13,526 nucleotides of DNA. Source: Parcubacteria group bacterium. Lineage in GTDB: Bacteria; Patescibacteriota; Minisyncoccia; Phycocordibacterales; UBA12088. The notes beneath the pieces were generated by a model. It saw only the letters and a list, made by a program, of their open reading frames with translations. It was not told the origin of the DNA and ran no database searches. The position numbers were made by a program, and so were the translations under genes. Location of the stretch: positions 1 through 13,526 of the forward strand of contig JAKFXP010000024.1 in the NCBI GenBank assembly GCA_021731325.1, read 5' to 3'. Of the stretch, positions 1 through 7,276 are shown piece after piece; the first letter of the stretch is position 1, and every line of letters begins with the position of its first letter.

Positions 1-171
1 AATTCACTCCTCAATCTCGCACTAAATACGCTCCTCATGTATGCACTGGTCGATGGGCTTGGCTTGTGGCACATGCTTGCTCAATGTGTGGTCATCGGTA
101 TACTCATGGGTATGAACTATACCGTGTATCGACTCTATATATTTCAACCAACCACTATTCCCAAACACTAG
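1..171 (+). CDS. GtrA-like membrane protein, C-terminal fragment
   Basis: The reading frame is open from the first base to a TAG at 169-171 and encodes 56 residues, so the start lies upstream of the window. The fragment holds two hydrophobic stretches split by a short polar turn, and it ends with N-Y-T-V-Y-R-L-Y-I-F followed by a short polar tail. That ending fits the N-(F/Y)-x3-R-x2-(V/I)-F signature closing the last membrane segment of GtrA-family proteins (usually about 120-150 residues, four membrane helices). GtrA proteins are thought to flip or support transfer of polyprenyl-phosphate-linked sugar across the cytoplasmic membrane. The next gene, 10 bases downstream, is a DPM1/GtrB-like glycosyltransferase, the usual GtrA partner, which strengthens the call. 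The assignment rests on the C-terminal signature and the neighbour, because the first half is missing. Confidence 0.72.
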   Translation, partial: NSLLNLALNTLLMYALVDGLGLWHMLAQCVVIGILMGMNYTVYRLYIFQPTTIPKH

Positions 172-181
172 CACCTCGCTC

Positions 182-1132
182 ATGAAACTATCCATTGTGT
201 TACCGGTCTACAACGAGGCAAAAAGTTTGCCACAGCTCTTTGAGGAGCTGACGCAGGTTCTTGCCACCCTCCCGCATTCGTGGGAGATTGTTGCGGTCAA
301 TGACGGGTCAAAAGACAATACGTACGAAGTGTTGCGTGGTCTTGCCAAAAAAGATACGCGGATTAAGGCCATTGACTTTTTGGTGAATGCGGGGCAAACC
401 GCTGCACTTCGAGCGGGCATCGATCATGCAACGGGCGACATCTTGGTGCCCATGGACAGTGATCTCGAAAACGATCCTGCGGATATACCCCACCTTCTTG
501 CCAAGCTCGACGAAGGGTTTGATGTGGTATCAGGGTGGCGCAAAGATAGGTGGCAGGGAAGTTTTGTCACGCGCAAAATGCCCTCCACGCTCGCCAACTG
601 GCTTATCTCTCGTATCACCAACACACATCTACATGACTATGGCTGCACGTTAAAGGCGTACCGAGCAGAGGTCATCAAAGATACGATGCTCTACGGGGAA
701 ATGCACCGATTTATTCCCGCCTATGCATCGTGGCGGGGAGCGAAAGTTACCGAAATCGTCGTGAATCATCGACCGCGCAAGTTTGGCAAAAGTAACTACG
801 GCATCTCTCGTACCTTCCGGGTACTGCTCGACCTCCTCCTTATTCGCTTTTTGCATAAATACATGAGTCGCCCGATACACTTTTTTGGAGGGGTAGGATT
901 TATATCCCTTGGTCTCGGTACGCTTGCAGGATGTGCAGCGATAGTACTCAAGGTACTTGATCTCCGTAGTTTTGTTGCAACTCCGCTGCCCACCTTTTCT
1001 GCACTCTTTATTATCGTCGGGGTACAGTTTATTGGTATGGGTATCTTGGCAGAAATGCTCATGCGTATTTACTACGAATCACAGAAAAAAATGCCCTACA
1101 CGGTACGCGAATCGGTAAATCTCCCTGAGTAG
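182..1132 (+). CDS. Family 2 glycosyltransferase, DPM1/GtrB-like, with C-terminal membrane segments
   Basis: 316 residues, the usual length for polyprenyl-phosphate sugar synthases of the GtrB/DPM1 type. The GT-A fold begins at residue 1 (LSIVLPVYNE, 3-12). It carries V-N-D-G-S-K-D-N-T at 39-47, N-A-G-Q-T-A-A at 69-75 and the metal and nucleotide-sugar site M-D-S-D-L-E-N-D-P at 91-99, where related enzymes more often read MDADLQ(D/H)P. The basic motif R-P-R-K-F-G-K-S-N-Y-G at 197-207 is typical of the group. Two hydrophobic segments follow (about 232-257 and 271-294), then a short polar tail. The family transfers a sugar from a nucleotide donor to a polyprenyl phosphate on the cytoplasmic face of the membrane. 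The first ATG after the GtrA stop gives a start exactly at the family N-terminus; no Shine-Dalgarno sequence is visible. The sugar cannot be deduced from the sequence. Confidence 0.9.
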   Translation: MKLSIVLPVYNEAKSLPQLFEELTQVLATLPHSWEIVAVNDGSKDNTYEVLRGLAKKDTRIKAIDFLVNAGQTAALRAGIDHATGDILVPMDSDLENDPADIPHLLAKLDEGFDVVSGWRKDRWQGSFVTRKMPSTLANWLISRITNTHLHDYGCTLKAYRAEVIKDTMLYGEMHRFIPAYASWRGAKVTEIVVNHRPRKFGKSNYGISRTFRVLLDLLLIRFLHKYMSRPIHFFGGVGFISLGLGTLAGCAAIVLKVLDLRSFVATPLPTFSALFIIVGVQFIGMGILAEMLMRIYYESQKKMPYTVRESVNLPE

Positions 1133-1136
1133 TACC

Positions 1137-3035
1137 ATGTGCGGGATTGCGGGATTTAGTGGGGTGGGGGATACGTCGGTGCTGACCCGGATGAACGATA
1201 CCCTTACCCATCGAGGCCCTGATGATGCTGGCGTGCAGCTTTTTTCTTCCCCTCGTTCTGAACGGAAGACGGGGTTGGCACAGCGCAGATTATCTATTAT
1301 TGATCTGTCACCTGCAGGGCACCAACCACTGTCAAACGAAGATGGCACCGTCTGGATTGCGTTTAACGGTGAGATTTATAATCACCGTGCACTACGCAAC
1401 GAATTGACGCGTACCCACACCTTCAAAGGTCAGAGTGATACCGAGGTCATTGTGCACCTGTACGAAGAATTAGGTGAATCGGTATTTGCAAAACTAGAAG
1501 GCATGTTTGCTATTGCGCTGTATGACACAAAGAAAGATCGCCTCTTTCTTGCACGTGATCGCATGGGGAAAAAGCCACTTTTTTATGGTGTGCAACAAGA
1601 TACCTTGTTTTTTGGTTCTGAACTCAAGGCACTCATGGCGCACCCAGGATTTGTACGGAGCGTTGATCCCGTGTCCCTCAACAAGTATTTTTTGTATGAG
1701 TATGTGCCCACTCCGCATACGATACTCAAAGATACCTACAAGCTCGAACCAGGTACGTACCTCTCGTGGGACGGGAAGGGGTACACCAAGACACAATTTT
1801 GGAAGCCAACATTTTTGCCGAAGAGCACTTCGTTTGCTGAATCGATGAACGCGCTTGATACCGCGCTCATGCATGCCGTTGAGACACGTCTTGTTGCTGA
1901 CGTGCCCCTCGGTATCTTTTTGTCGGGAGGGTTGGATAGTAGCGCCATGGCGTATTACGCATCTCGTGCGAGTACGAGCAGAGTAAAGACTTTCGCTATT
2001 GGATTTGACGAACCATCCTTTGACGAGTCGGGATACGCGCGGCAGGTGGCAGAGCATCTGGGTACCGAGCACCACGAGCACATTTTGTCAGCAACTGACT
2101 GTCAGCAGCTCATACCTGAGATTGGTACGATGCTTGATGAGCCAATGGCCGACGCATCAATCGTGCCGACGTACTTATTGTCAAAGTTTACCCGCGAACA
2201 CGTCACGGTTGCCTTAGGGGGAGACGGAGGTGACGAGCTCTTTTGTGGGTACGATACCTTTTTGGCACATCGATTTGCAGGTTGGTATGCACGACTTCCG
2301 CAGTACATGCGACGACAGGTTGCTGTATTGGCACAGGTGTTACCAACTTCGCACAGTAACATGAGTCTTGATTTTAAGATTAAGAAGTTTACGAGTGGAT
2401 TTGACGGACTGCCGACATATCGTAACCAGCGGTGGCTTGGTGCGTTTACAAAAGACGAACGACAGCAGCTCTTTACTGCGCCAATGTGGGAACAGGTAAC
2501 GGAAGAAGATGAGTTTGATGATATTGATCGATATCTTGGAGAAATTGATTCACGTAATGAGTATGATGAACTAGGGTACGTATACGAGCGTATGTACATG
2601 ATGGATCAGGTCTTAGTAAAGGTTGATAGGGCGAGTATGGCACATGCGCTTGAGGTCCGCGCACCATTTCTTGATACTCATATTGTTGATTTGGCAAACC
2701 ACTTACCAGTATCATATAAGTTTCGTGGGATAACACGTAAGTATATTCTCAAGAAACTCATGGAGGGAAAGTTGCCACACGAGATTATTTATCGCAAGAA
2801 AAAAGGATTTGGTATGCCGATTGGTTCGTGGATGCGACATGAGCTGCGTCCGCTCGTAACTGATCTCTTAAGCACCTCTTCACTTGCGCGTATCGGTTTT
2901 TTTAATCCCGCCTATGTTGAACGCCTGGTAACTGAACATATGCAGGGTACCCATGATCACCGTAAGCAACTCTGGACACTGTTAGTATTTGTGATGTGGT
3001 GGCATCAGTGGATGGACACTACGGTACCACGATAG
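1137..3035 (+). CDS. asnB: Glutamine-hydrolysing asparagine synthase (AsnB type)
   Basis: 632 residues, full length for bacterial AsnB-type proteins. The start is fixed by M-C-G-I-A-G-F: Cys2 becomes the N-terminal nucleophile of the class II glutamine amidotransferase domain (about 1-210). R-L-S-I-I-D-L at 51-57 and F-N-G-E-I-Y-N at 76-82 are its glutamine-binding motifs. The synthase domain has the ATP pyrophosphatase loop S-G-G-L-D-S-S at 263-269, D-E-P-M-A-D at 334-339 and G-G-D-G-G-D-E-L-F at 361-369. Near the C-terminus are R-A-P-F-L-D and K-Y-I-L-K-K. All expected catalytic residues appear intact. The known reaction is ATP-dependent transfer of ammonia from glutamine to the aspartate carboxylate. 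Homologues in polysaccharide clusters can amidate other carboxyl groups such as uronic acids, so the true acceptor is open. It lies 4 bases after the glycosyltransferase and probably shares its transcript. No Shine-Dalgarno sequence is seen. Confidence 0.93.
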   Translation: MCGIAGFSGVGDTSVLTRMNDTLTHRGPDDAGVQLFSSPRSERKTGLAQRRLSIIDLSPAGHQPLSNEDGTVWIAFNGEIYNHRALRNELTRTHTFKGQSDTEVIVHLYEELGESVFAKLEGMFAIALYDTKKDRLFLARDRMGKKPLFYGVQQDTLFFGSELKALMAHPGFVRSVDPVSLNKYFLYEYVPTPHTILKDTYKLEPGTYLSWDGKGYTKTQFWKPTFLPKSTSFAESMNALDTALMHAVETRLVADVPLGIFLSGGLDSSAMAYYASRASTSRVKTFAIGFDEPSFDESGYARQVAEHLGTEHHEHILSATDCQQLIPEIGTMLDEPMADASIVPTYLLSKFTREHVTVALGGDGGDELFCGYDTFLAHRFAGWYARLPQYMRRQVAVLAQVLPTSHSNMSLDFKIKKFTSGFDGLPTYRNQRWLGAFTKDERQQLFTAPMWEQVTEEDEFDDIDRYLGEIDSRNEYDELGYVYERMYMMDQVLVKVDRASMAHALEVRAPFLDTHIVDLANHLPVSYKFRGITRKYILKKLMEGKLPHEIIYRKKKGFGMPIGSWMRHELRPLVTDLLSTSSLARIGFFNPAYVERLVTEHMQGTHDHRKQLWTLLVFVMWWHQWMDTTVPR

Positions 3036-3043
3036 TTCTTATT

Positions 3044-3071
3044 TTTAGAGCAGTGCAATTACTGCTATACT
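3044..3071 (+). promoter_or_regulatory. Candidate extended -10 promoter for the second gene block
   Basis: TGCTATACT at 3063-3071 is a TGn extended -10 element with a 5/6 match to TATAAT. A 4/6 match to TTGACA (TTTAGA, 3044-3049) stands 16 bases upstream. It falls in the longest intergenic gap of the window (3036-3080). The -10 ends only 9 bases before the ATG at 3081, so the predicted transcript would be leaderless or nearly so, in keeping with the absence of a Shine-Dalgarno sequence. Prediction from sequence only. Confidence 0.6.
3049..3066. repeat. 18-base inverted repeat within the promoter (possible operator)
   Basis: AGCAGT-GCAATT-ACTGCT is a perfect 6-base inverted repeat with a 6-base centre. 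It sits between the -35-like and -10 elements and touches the first base of the -10. No run of T follows it, so it does not look like an intrinsic terminator for the upstream gene. TACTGC also recurs directly at 3060-3065 and 3071-3076, 11 bases apart. A repressor site is possible, but a short repeat like this can occur by chance. Confidence 0.35.
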
Positions 3072-3080
3072 ACTGCCTGT

Positions 3081-3899
3081 ATGTCAGCAGATACCCATAC
3101 CGCACAAGCCTTTGCAACCTCGTGGAACAATCTCCCCGAAGGGTCGGTATACACCCGTGACCAGTTTGAAGATTGGATGGCGCCTCTGACGCGCAAGGAT
3201 ATCGAGGGAAAAACCGTCTTAGAGCTTGGCTGTGGTAACGCTTCTTTAATGGTACATATGGTGGAGTGGCGTCCCAGCTTTTTGGAAGGAGTTGATCTCG
3301 GCGACTCAGTGTTGACTGCCGAGAAGAATATGGCAGGGAAGGATCGGGTGCAGGTTACCAAAGCAGATCTTGTTGCCTTTACGGGCACCAAGCTGTATGA
3401 CCTCGTGTACTGCATTGGGGTACTGCACCACCTCCAAGCGCCCTCCAAAGGCTTTGAATCCATGCTCCGCAATACCAAACCCGGTGGTGCATTTCATGGG
3501 TGGGTATATGCTCGTGAGGGAAACGGCTTCATTGTACTCGTCGTTGATCCGTTGCGTAAAATTGCATCTCGATTGCCCTGGTGGTTTACTAAATATGCTA
3601 TCGCAGCGCCCCTTGCCGCACTTTTTTATGGGTATGCAAAACTACTCGCGATACTACCGCGTGTGCGTATACTCGAGGTACTTCCGCTCTATGAATACGC
3701 ACTTTGGATTGCAAAGCGCGAGTATGCTTTTTTCCGACATGTTGCATTTGATCAATTAGTAACCCCGCAAACTGCCTATATCCCCAGAGCGATGATTGAG
3801 GAGTGGTTTGCGTCCCATGCCGATATAGACCATACTTCAACATATATCATTCGTCGTAATGGCAATTCATGGAAGTTTGGTGGTAAAAAAATGGTGTAA
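3081..3899 (+). CDS. Class I SAM-dependent methyltransferase with hydrophobic insertion
   Basis: 272 residues. SAM-binding motif I is V-L-E-L-G-C-G-N-A-S at 46-55, with acidic D72 ending the second strand (GVDLGD) and Y-D-L-V-Y-C-I-G-V-L-H-H-L at 106-118 covering motif II and the helix after it. T-K-P-G-G at 132-136 marks the post-core loop. Residues about 147-212 are strongly hydrophobic and aromatic, suggesting a membrane-touching or lid region. The C-terminal stretch F-D-Q-L-V-T-P-Q-T-A-Y-I-P-R (223-236) resembles a conserved segment seen in methyltransferases of glycan and lipid clusters. The substrate is unknown; context suggests a sugar or lipid-linked glycan. This is the first gene after the candidate promoter at 3044-3071, and no ribosome binding site is visible ahead of ATG 3081. 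Methyltransferase assignment is firm, substrate is not. Confidence 0.87.
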   Translation: MSADTHTAQAFATSWNNLPEGSVYTRDQFEDWMAPLTRKDIEGKTVLELGCGNASLMVHMVEWRPSFLEGVDLGDSVLTAEKNMAGKDRVQVTKADLVAFTGTKLYDLVYCIGVLHHLQAPSKGFESMLRNTKPGGAFHGWVYAREGNGFIVLVVDPLRKIASRLPWWFTKYAIAAPLAALFYGYAKLLAILPRVRILEVLPLYEYALWIAKREYAFFRHVAFDQLVTPQTAYIPRAMIEEWFASHADIDHTSTYIIRRNGNSWKFGGKKMV

Positions 3900-3900
3900 T
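3892..3900 (+). promoter_or_regulatory. Weak candidate extended -10 element
   Basis: TGGTGTAAT is TGn followed by a 5/6 match to TATAAT. It overlaps the stop of the preceding methyltransferase gene and ends 11 bases before ATG 3912, a geometry close to that at 3063-3071. No -35 element is evident. It could give an internal short-leader transcript or be a chance match. Confidence 0.25.
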
Positions 3901-3911
3901 CAACTACTACT

Positions 3912-4496
3912 ATGAACACGCTCACTGCACAAAAAAAACTTAATCTAGGCTCAGGGCAGTACGCCAAAGAAGGGTACGTCAATATTGATTGGCAAGCATC
4001 ATCCAATCCTGACGTGGTACACAACCTCAATACGCTACCGTACCCTTTTGAGGATAATACGTTTGATGCCGTAGAAGCATCACACGTTCTTGAGCACTTA
4101 GACCGTCCCTTTGACGTCATGCAAGAGCTTCACCGTGTCTTGAAACCAGGGGGCGTTGCGCACATTAAAGTACCCCATTTCTCACGAGGATTCACTCACG
4201 CAGAGCATGAGCATGGATTCGACCTGACGTTTCCGCTCTATTTTAATAAAGGGGTAAAAAATTCAGGGTATCATGGCTTTGAGTTTGAGCTCAAAAAAAT
4301 GGAGCTCCACTGGATGGCGTTTTTTCACCTCTTACCGTTTATGGGGTACGGGGCGTTTACCATTGGCACATTGCGGGTACTCAATACGTTCATCTCTCTG
4401 TTTGCAAATCTCTCACCCGCACTCTGTAGTCGCGTCTGGTGTTATTGGGTTGGAGGCTTTGAGGAGATTGAGTTTGAGTTTGTATGCAAGAAGTAA
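3912..4496 (+). CDS. Small class I SAM-dependent methyltransferase
   Basis: 194 residues. The protein opens with K-L-N-L-G-S-G at 9-15 (motif I) and Y-V-N-I-D at 22-26. D-N-T-F-D-A-V-E-A-S-H-V-L-E-H-L at 48-63 follows, then L-H-R-V-L-K-P-G-G at 73-81. This order is diagnostic of the short methyltransferases (Methyltransf_11 or predicted SAM-dependent group) common in polysaccharide loci. The stretch after the core (about 134-176) is hydrophobic and aromatic, and may rest on the membrane. The ATG lies 12 bases after the previous stop, and motif I begins nine residues in, so no longer N-terminus is needed. Its 3' end overlaps the next gene by 13 bases, which suggests coupled translation. Substrate unknown. 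Confidence 0.87.
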   Translation: MNTLTAQKKLNLGSGQYAKEGYVNIDWQASSNPDVVHNLNTLPYPFEDNTFDAVEASHVLEHLDRPFDVMQELHRVLKPGGVAHIKVPHFSRGFTHAEHEHGFDLTFPLYFNKGVKNSGYHGFEFELKKMELHWMAFFHLLPFMGYGAFTIGTLRVLNTFISLFANLSPALCSRVWCYWVGGFEEIEFEFVCKK

Positions 4497-5206
4497 CCGA
4501 CGCAACACTTCGTAAAGAGACCGCAAATGACCTGAAAGAATTTTTCAAACGGTGGCCGAGGCTCTATTATGCCATCTTTGATTTTTTAAGCCCTGTTTAT
4601 TTTGGGGGGTTGAGTCCGGTTGCCTTTCTTACAAAATATCCTCGTACGGGCACTTGTCTCAATCTCGGATCAGGTGCTCGACGGTTGGCACCTGGAGTAA
4701 CCAATGTAGATATTGCTGCGTACGAGGGAGTTGATCTTGTTGCAGACATTACCGTCTTACCGCACACCGATGCTGCGGTGTCACGTATCATCTGTGATCA
4801 AACACTCGAACATGTACTCAATCCAGAGCAGGTAGTGCGCGAAATGTACCGCGTGTTGCAGCCAGGGGGCTACGCGTACGTGAGTACGCCGTTTATGTAC
4901 CCCTTTCATGCGTCACCGTCTGATTTTCAGCGCTGGACACATGCTGGACTTGCACACCTCCTCGCCGACTTCACTATCGTTGAACAAGGGGTGCGCTGTG
5001 GGCCGTTTTCTACACTCACCACCCAACTCTGTTACCTTGCAGGCTCACTCTTTTCGTTTGGTAATGAGCGACTCTACTGGCTCATCGTGTACGCCACTGC
5101 GGTACCCCTATTTCCCCTCAAGTGTCTCGACATACTGGGCAATCATCTCCCGTTTGCAATCCATATGGCGTCAGTACCCTATGTGGTAGTTCGAAAAGAT
5201 AGATGA
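4484..5206 (+). CDS. Class I SAM-dependent methyltransferase
   Basis: 240 residues. An N-terminal helical extension (about 1-50) precedes C-L-N-L-G-S-G-A at 58-65 (motif I), V-T-N-V-D-I at 72-77, D-Q-T-L-E-H-V at 105-111 and M-Y-R-V-L-Q-P-G-G at 121-129. S-T-P-F-M-Y-P-F-H at 134-142 with S-P-S-D-F-Q-R-W-T at 144-152 matches the same region of the partial methyltransferase at 12997, so the two belong to one subfamily. A hydrophobic region lies at about 180-215. The start overlaps the previous gene by 13 bases and the stop is 1 base from the next start, so it belongs to a tightly packed operon. An ATG further inside would lose the N-terminal extension but keep motif I, so the exact start is slightly uncertain. 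Substrate unknown. Confidence 0.86.
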   Translation: MQEVTDATLRKETANDLKEFFKRWPRLYYAIFDFLSPVYFGGLSPVAFLTKYPRTGTCLNLGSGARRLAPGVTNVDIAAYEGVDLVADITVLPHTDAAVSRIICDQTLEHVLNPEQVVREMYRVLQPGGYAYVSTPFMYPFHASPSDFQRWTHAGLAHLLADFTIVEQGVRCGPFSTLTTQLCYLAGSLFSFGNERLYWLIVYATAVPLFPLKCLDILGNHLPFAIHMASVPYVVVRKDR

Positions 5207-5207
5207 T

Positions 5208-6350
5208 ATGCATCTCTTGTTACTCAATTACGAATTTCCCCCACTCGGTGCTGGTGCAGGTAATGCGACACAGGCGCTTGCTCGTGAGTTTGTGCAGCAG
5301 GGACATCGGGTGACCGTGATTACCACATGGTTTCCTGGTTTGCCAGATACCGAAACGGTGGATGGGTACACTATTCATCGTGTGCATGCGCGGCGTGTGG
5401 CAAAAGATCGATCAAATCCGCTCGAGATGCTACATTACACCATACTCGCGCATCGACAGGCACGTGAAGTAGTGCGTACTGATCGACCCGATCACATCAT
5501 TGCTTTTTTTGCGCTTCCAACCGGATACATTGCATGGCGGTTATACGCAGCATTCGGGATTCCGTACACGCTCTCATTGCGCGGGGGTGACGTGCCTGGA
5601 TTTTTACCAAAAGACTTATGGCTCCATCACCTCATTACTCGACCATTCAATCGACCGGTGTGGGGGAACGCTACACACCTGGTGGCAAACAGTGAGGGGT
5701 TACGAGATCTTGCAGATACAACTGCAGAGAAGTATGGTAAGAAGGTGTCGTATGTACCTAATGGTGTTGATACGCAGGTGTATTACCCACGAAGTCGTAC
5801 CGACGACACGGAGCACATTGCACTCCTCTTTGTGGGTCGGTTGGTACGACAAAAAGGGGTGACGTATATCATCAAAGCACTCACAGAGATGTGTGCACAT
5901 GACGTTTCTTTACGCACCCGTGTGCACCTGACGGTCGTAGGCGATGGTCCGCTTCGCACTGTACTCATGCAAGAAGCTTCAGCACTCGGCGTTGCAGATA
6001 TGATTACCTGGAAAGGGTGGTTGAGTCGCAAGGAGCTACCTCTCGAGTACCGTACCCACGATGTCTTTGTATTCCCCTCGTTTGAAGAAGGGATGCCCAA
6101 TGTGGTACTCGAAGCAGTTGCGTCGGGTTTGGCGGTTGTTGCAACGGATATTCCAGGCACTAACAGTATTGTTGAATCAGAGGTGCAGGGAATACTGATA
6201 GACAAACATGAAGGGCTTACCGCTGCACTGTTGCGTATCTGTACCGACCAGGCGCTTCGTACCCACTACCAGCACCAGGCACAACTACGAGCCCAGCAGT
6301 TTGGGTGGAATGTGGTTGCTCAAGCATACCTCTCACTTCTTAGTATATGA
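5208..6350 (+). CDS. Family 4 glycosyltransferase (GT-B fold)
   Basis: 380 residues, full length for family GT4. The N-terminal domain begins M-H-L-L-L-L-N-Y-E-F-P-P-L-G-A-G (1-16), the usual acceptor-side glycine-rich loop. The C-terminal domain has V-P-N-G-V-D at 183-188, F-V-G-R-L-V-R-Q-K-G at 208-217, V-V-G-D-G-P-L at 243-249 and the donor-binding E-x7-E motif in E-E-G-M-P-N-V-V-L-E at 293-302. These retaining enzymes move a sugar from a nucleotide donor to a lipid-linked acceptor in the cytoplasm. There is no membrane segment or signal peptide. The start is 1 base after the previous stop, and the TGA stop overlaps the ATG of the next gene by 4 bases. Donor and acceptor cannot be read from the sequence. 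Confidence 0.93.
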   Translation: MHLLLLNYEFPPLGAGAGNATQALAREFVQQGHRVTVITTWFPGLPDTETVDGYTIHRVHARRVAKDRSNPLEMLHYTILAHRQAREVVRTDRPDHIIAFFALPTGYIAWRLYAAFGIPYTLSLRGGDVPGFLPKDLWLHHLITRPFNRPVWGNATHLVANSEGLRDLADTTAEKYGKKVSYVPNGVDTQVYYPRSRTDDTEHIALLFVGRLVRQKGVTYIIKALTEMCAHDVSLRTRVHLTVVGDGPLRTVLMQEASALGVADMITWKGWLSRKELPLEYRTHDVFVFPSFEEGMPNVVLEAVASGLAVVATDIPGTNSIVESEVQGILIDKHEGLTAALLRICTDQALRTHYQHQAQLRAQQFGWNVVAQAYLSLLSI

Positions 6351-7276
6351 ATCACGACACACCATCTTCAGGCGCATTGTATATATCTACAGACGTGTAT
6401 CACGAAGTGCTCGGTACATATGGTGCCTATTACGAACAGTTGTCACATGTTCCTGCAGATAAGTTGACCCAGGATGTATTATCGAGCACTAAGGTGCATG
6501 AACAAATCAGTTTGATTGAACAATATCTTGGACGCAGCATACGAGGTGCTCGCATATTAGAAATTGGTGCAGGGTATGGGCTGTTTGTCGGTATTACCAC
6601 CCTGCAGTACGGGGCAGATACGTTTGGAGTTGAGCCTGGAAGCGAAGGGTTCGGTGGTTCATTTGAAATGGGGCAACGTATTTTGTTGGACAACAAGGTA
6701 GATGTACAGCGCTTGGTCGAAGGAATTGCAGAAGAGCTGCCATTTCAAGATGAGAGTTTTGATGTTGTGTATTCAACCAACGTCTTTGAACATGTGGAAG
6801 ATCCCACACAGGCATTTGCCGAGGCGATAAGGGTCTGTAGACCTGGTGGACTCATACAAATAGTCATTCCAAATTATGGATCGTTTTATGAGGGTCATTA
6901 TGCGACCTGGTATATGCCACATCTTCCAAAACCTATATGGAAATGGTGGTTAAAATACGTACAGAGACGAGATCCTTCGTACGCTGATACGTTACGTACC
7001 GAACTTACTGCGGGAGCAGTTGCAAAAATACTACGTCCATATGAACAATCTGGAGTAATACATATAGTCAGCAGGGGAGTTGATGTGTTTGAAAAGCGCA
7101 TGTCTACACCACCCCAAGTAGGGTATGCAGGATTATCCAAAGTATTTGTACTCCTTGATTTTTTGCGAAAGATCCACCTACTTGGCATCGTCACTCGATT
7201 ATTGGTGTACGTGGGTGCGTATTCACCACTGATACTTACCATGCAAAAATCATCCAAAAGGAGTGGTACGGTATGA
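6347..7276 (+). CDS. Class I SAM-dependent methyltransferase (long form)
   Basis: 309 residues. An N-terminal region of about 65 residues, rich in Tyr and helix-forming residues, comes before the Rossmann core. The core has R-I-L-E-I-G-A-G-Y-G-L-F at 69-80 (motif I), F-G-V-E-P-G at 93-98 with the acidic residue E96, E-S-F-D-V-V-Y-S-T-N-V-F-E-H-V at 136-150 and V-C-R-P-G-G at 163-168. After that come an aromatic segment (176-205) and a C-terminal region with a hydrophobic stretch at about 262-295, so membrane contact is plausible. It starts by a 4-base ATGA overlap with the family 4 glycosyltransferase and ends by an ATGA overlap with the flippase-like gene. This placement hints at action on a lipid-linked sugar, but the substrate is unknown. 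Confidence 0.86.
   Translation: MNHDTPSSGALYISTDVYHEVLGTYGAYYEQLSHVPADKLTQDVLSSTKVHEQISLIEQYLGRSIRGARILEIGAGYGLFVGITTLQYGADTFGVEPGSEGFGGSFEMGQRILLDNKVDVQRLVEGIAEELPFQDESFDVVYSTNVFEHVEDPTQAFAEAIRVCRPGGLIQIVIPNYGSFYEGHYATWYMPHLPKPIWKWWLKYVQRRDPSYADTLRTELTAGAVAKILRPYEQSGVIHIVSRGVDVFEKRMSTPPQVGYAGLSKVFVLLDFLRKIHLLGIVTRLLVYVGAYSPLILTMQKSSKRSGTV
7258..7263 (+). promoter_or_regulatory. Shine-Dalgarno site of the flippase-like gene
   Basis: AAGGAG, 9 bases before ATG 7273. It is the clearest ribosome binding site in the window and confirms that start. Most other genes here lack one. Confidence 0.7.

Noticed and set aside
135..181. Promoter for the family 2 glycosyltransferase from the TATATATT run near 136-143
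   Set aside because: The run lies in the coding region of the GtrA-like gene, has no TGn or -35 partner, and the gene is close enough to be co-transcribed.
1494..2081. Open frame of 195 codons on the minus strand
   Set aside because: It lies wholly inside asnB, whose catalytic motifs are all intact. The minus-strand product shows no recognisable motif and is rich in Arg, Cys and His, as expected for a shadow frame.
2102..2599. Open frame of 165 codons on the minus strand
   Set aside because: Also inside asnB, with a Ser- and Arg-rich product and no family signature; treated as a shadow.
3036..3080. Intrinsic terminator after asnB
   Set aside because: The only hairpin (3049-3066) has a 6-base stem and is followed by ATACTAC rather than a T-run.
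4461..4466. GAGGAG as ribosome binding site for ATG 4484
   Set aside because: It is 17 bases from the ATG, too far for a usual Shine-Dalgarno interaction, and it encodes part of the upstream protein.
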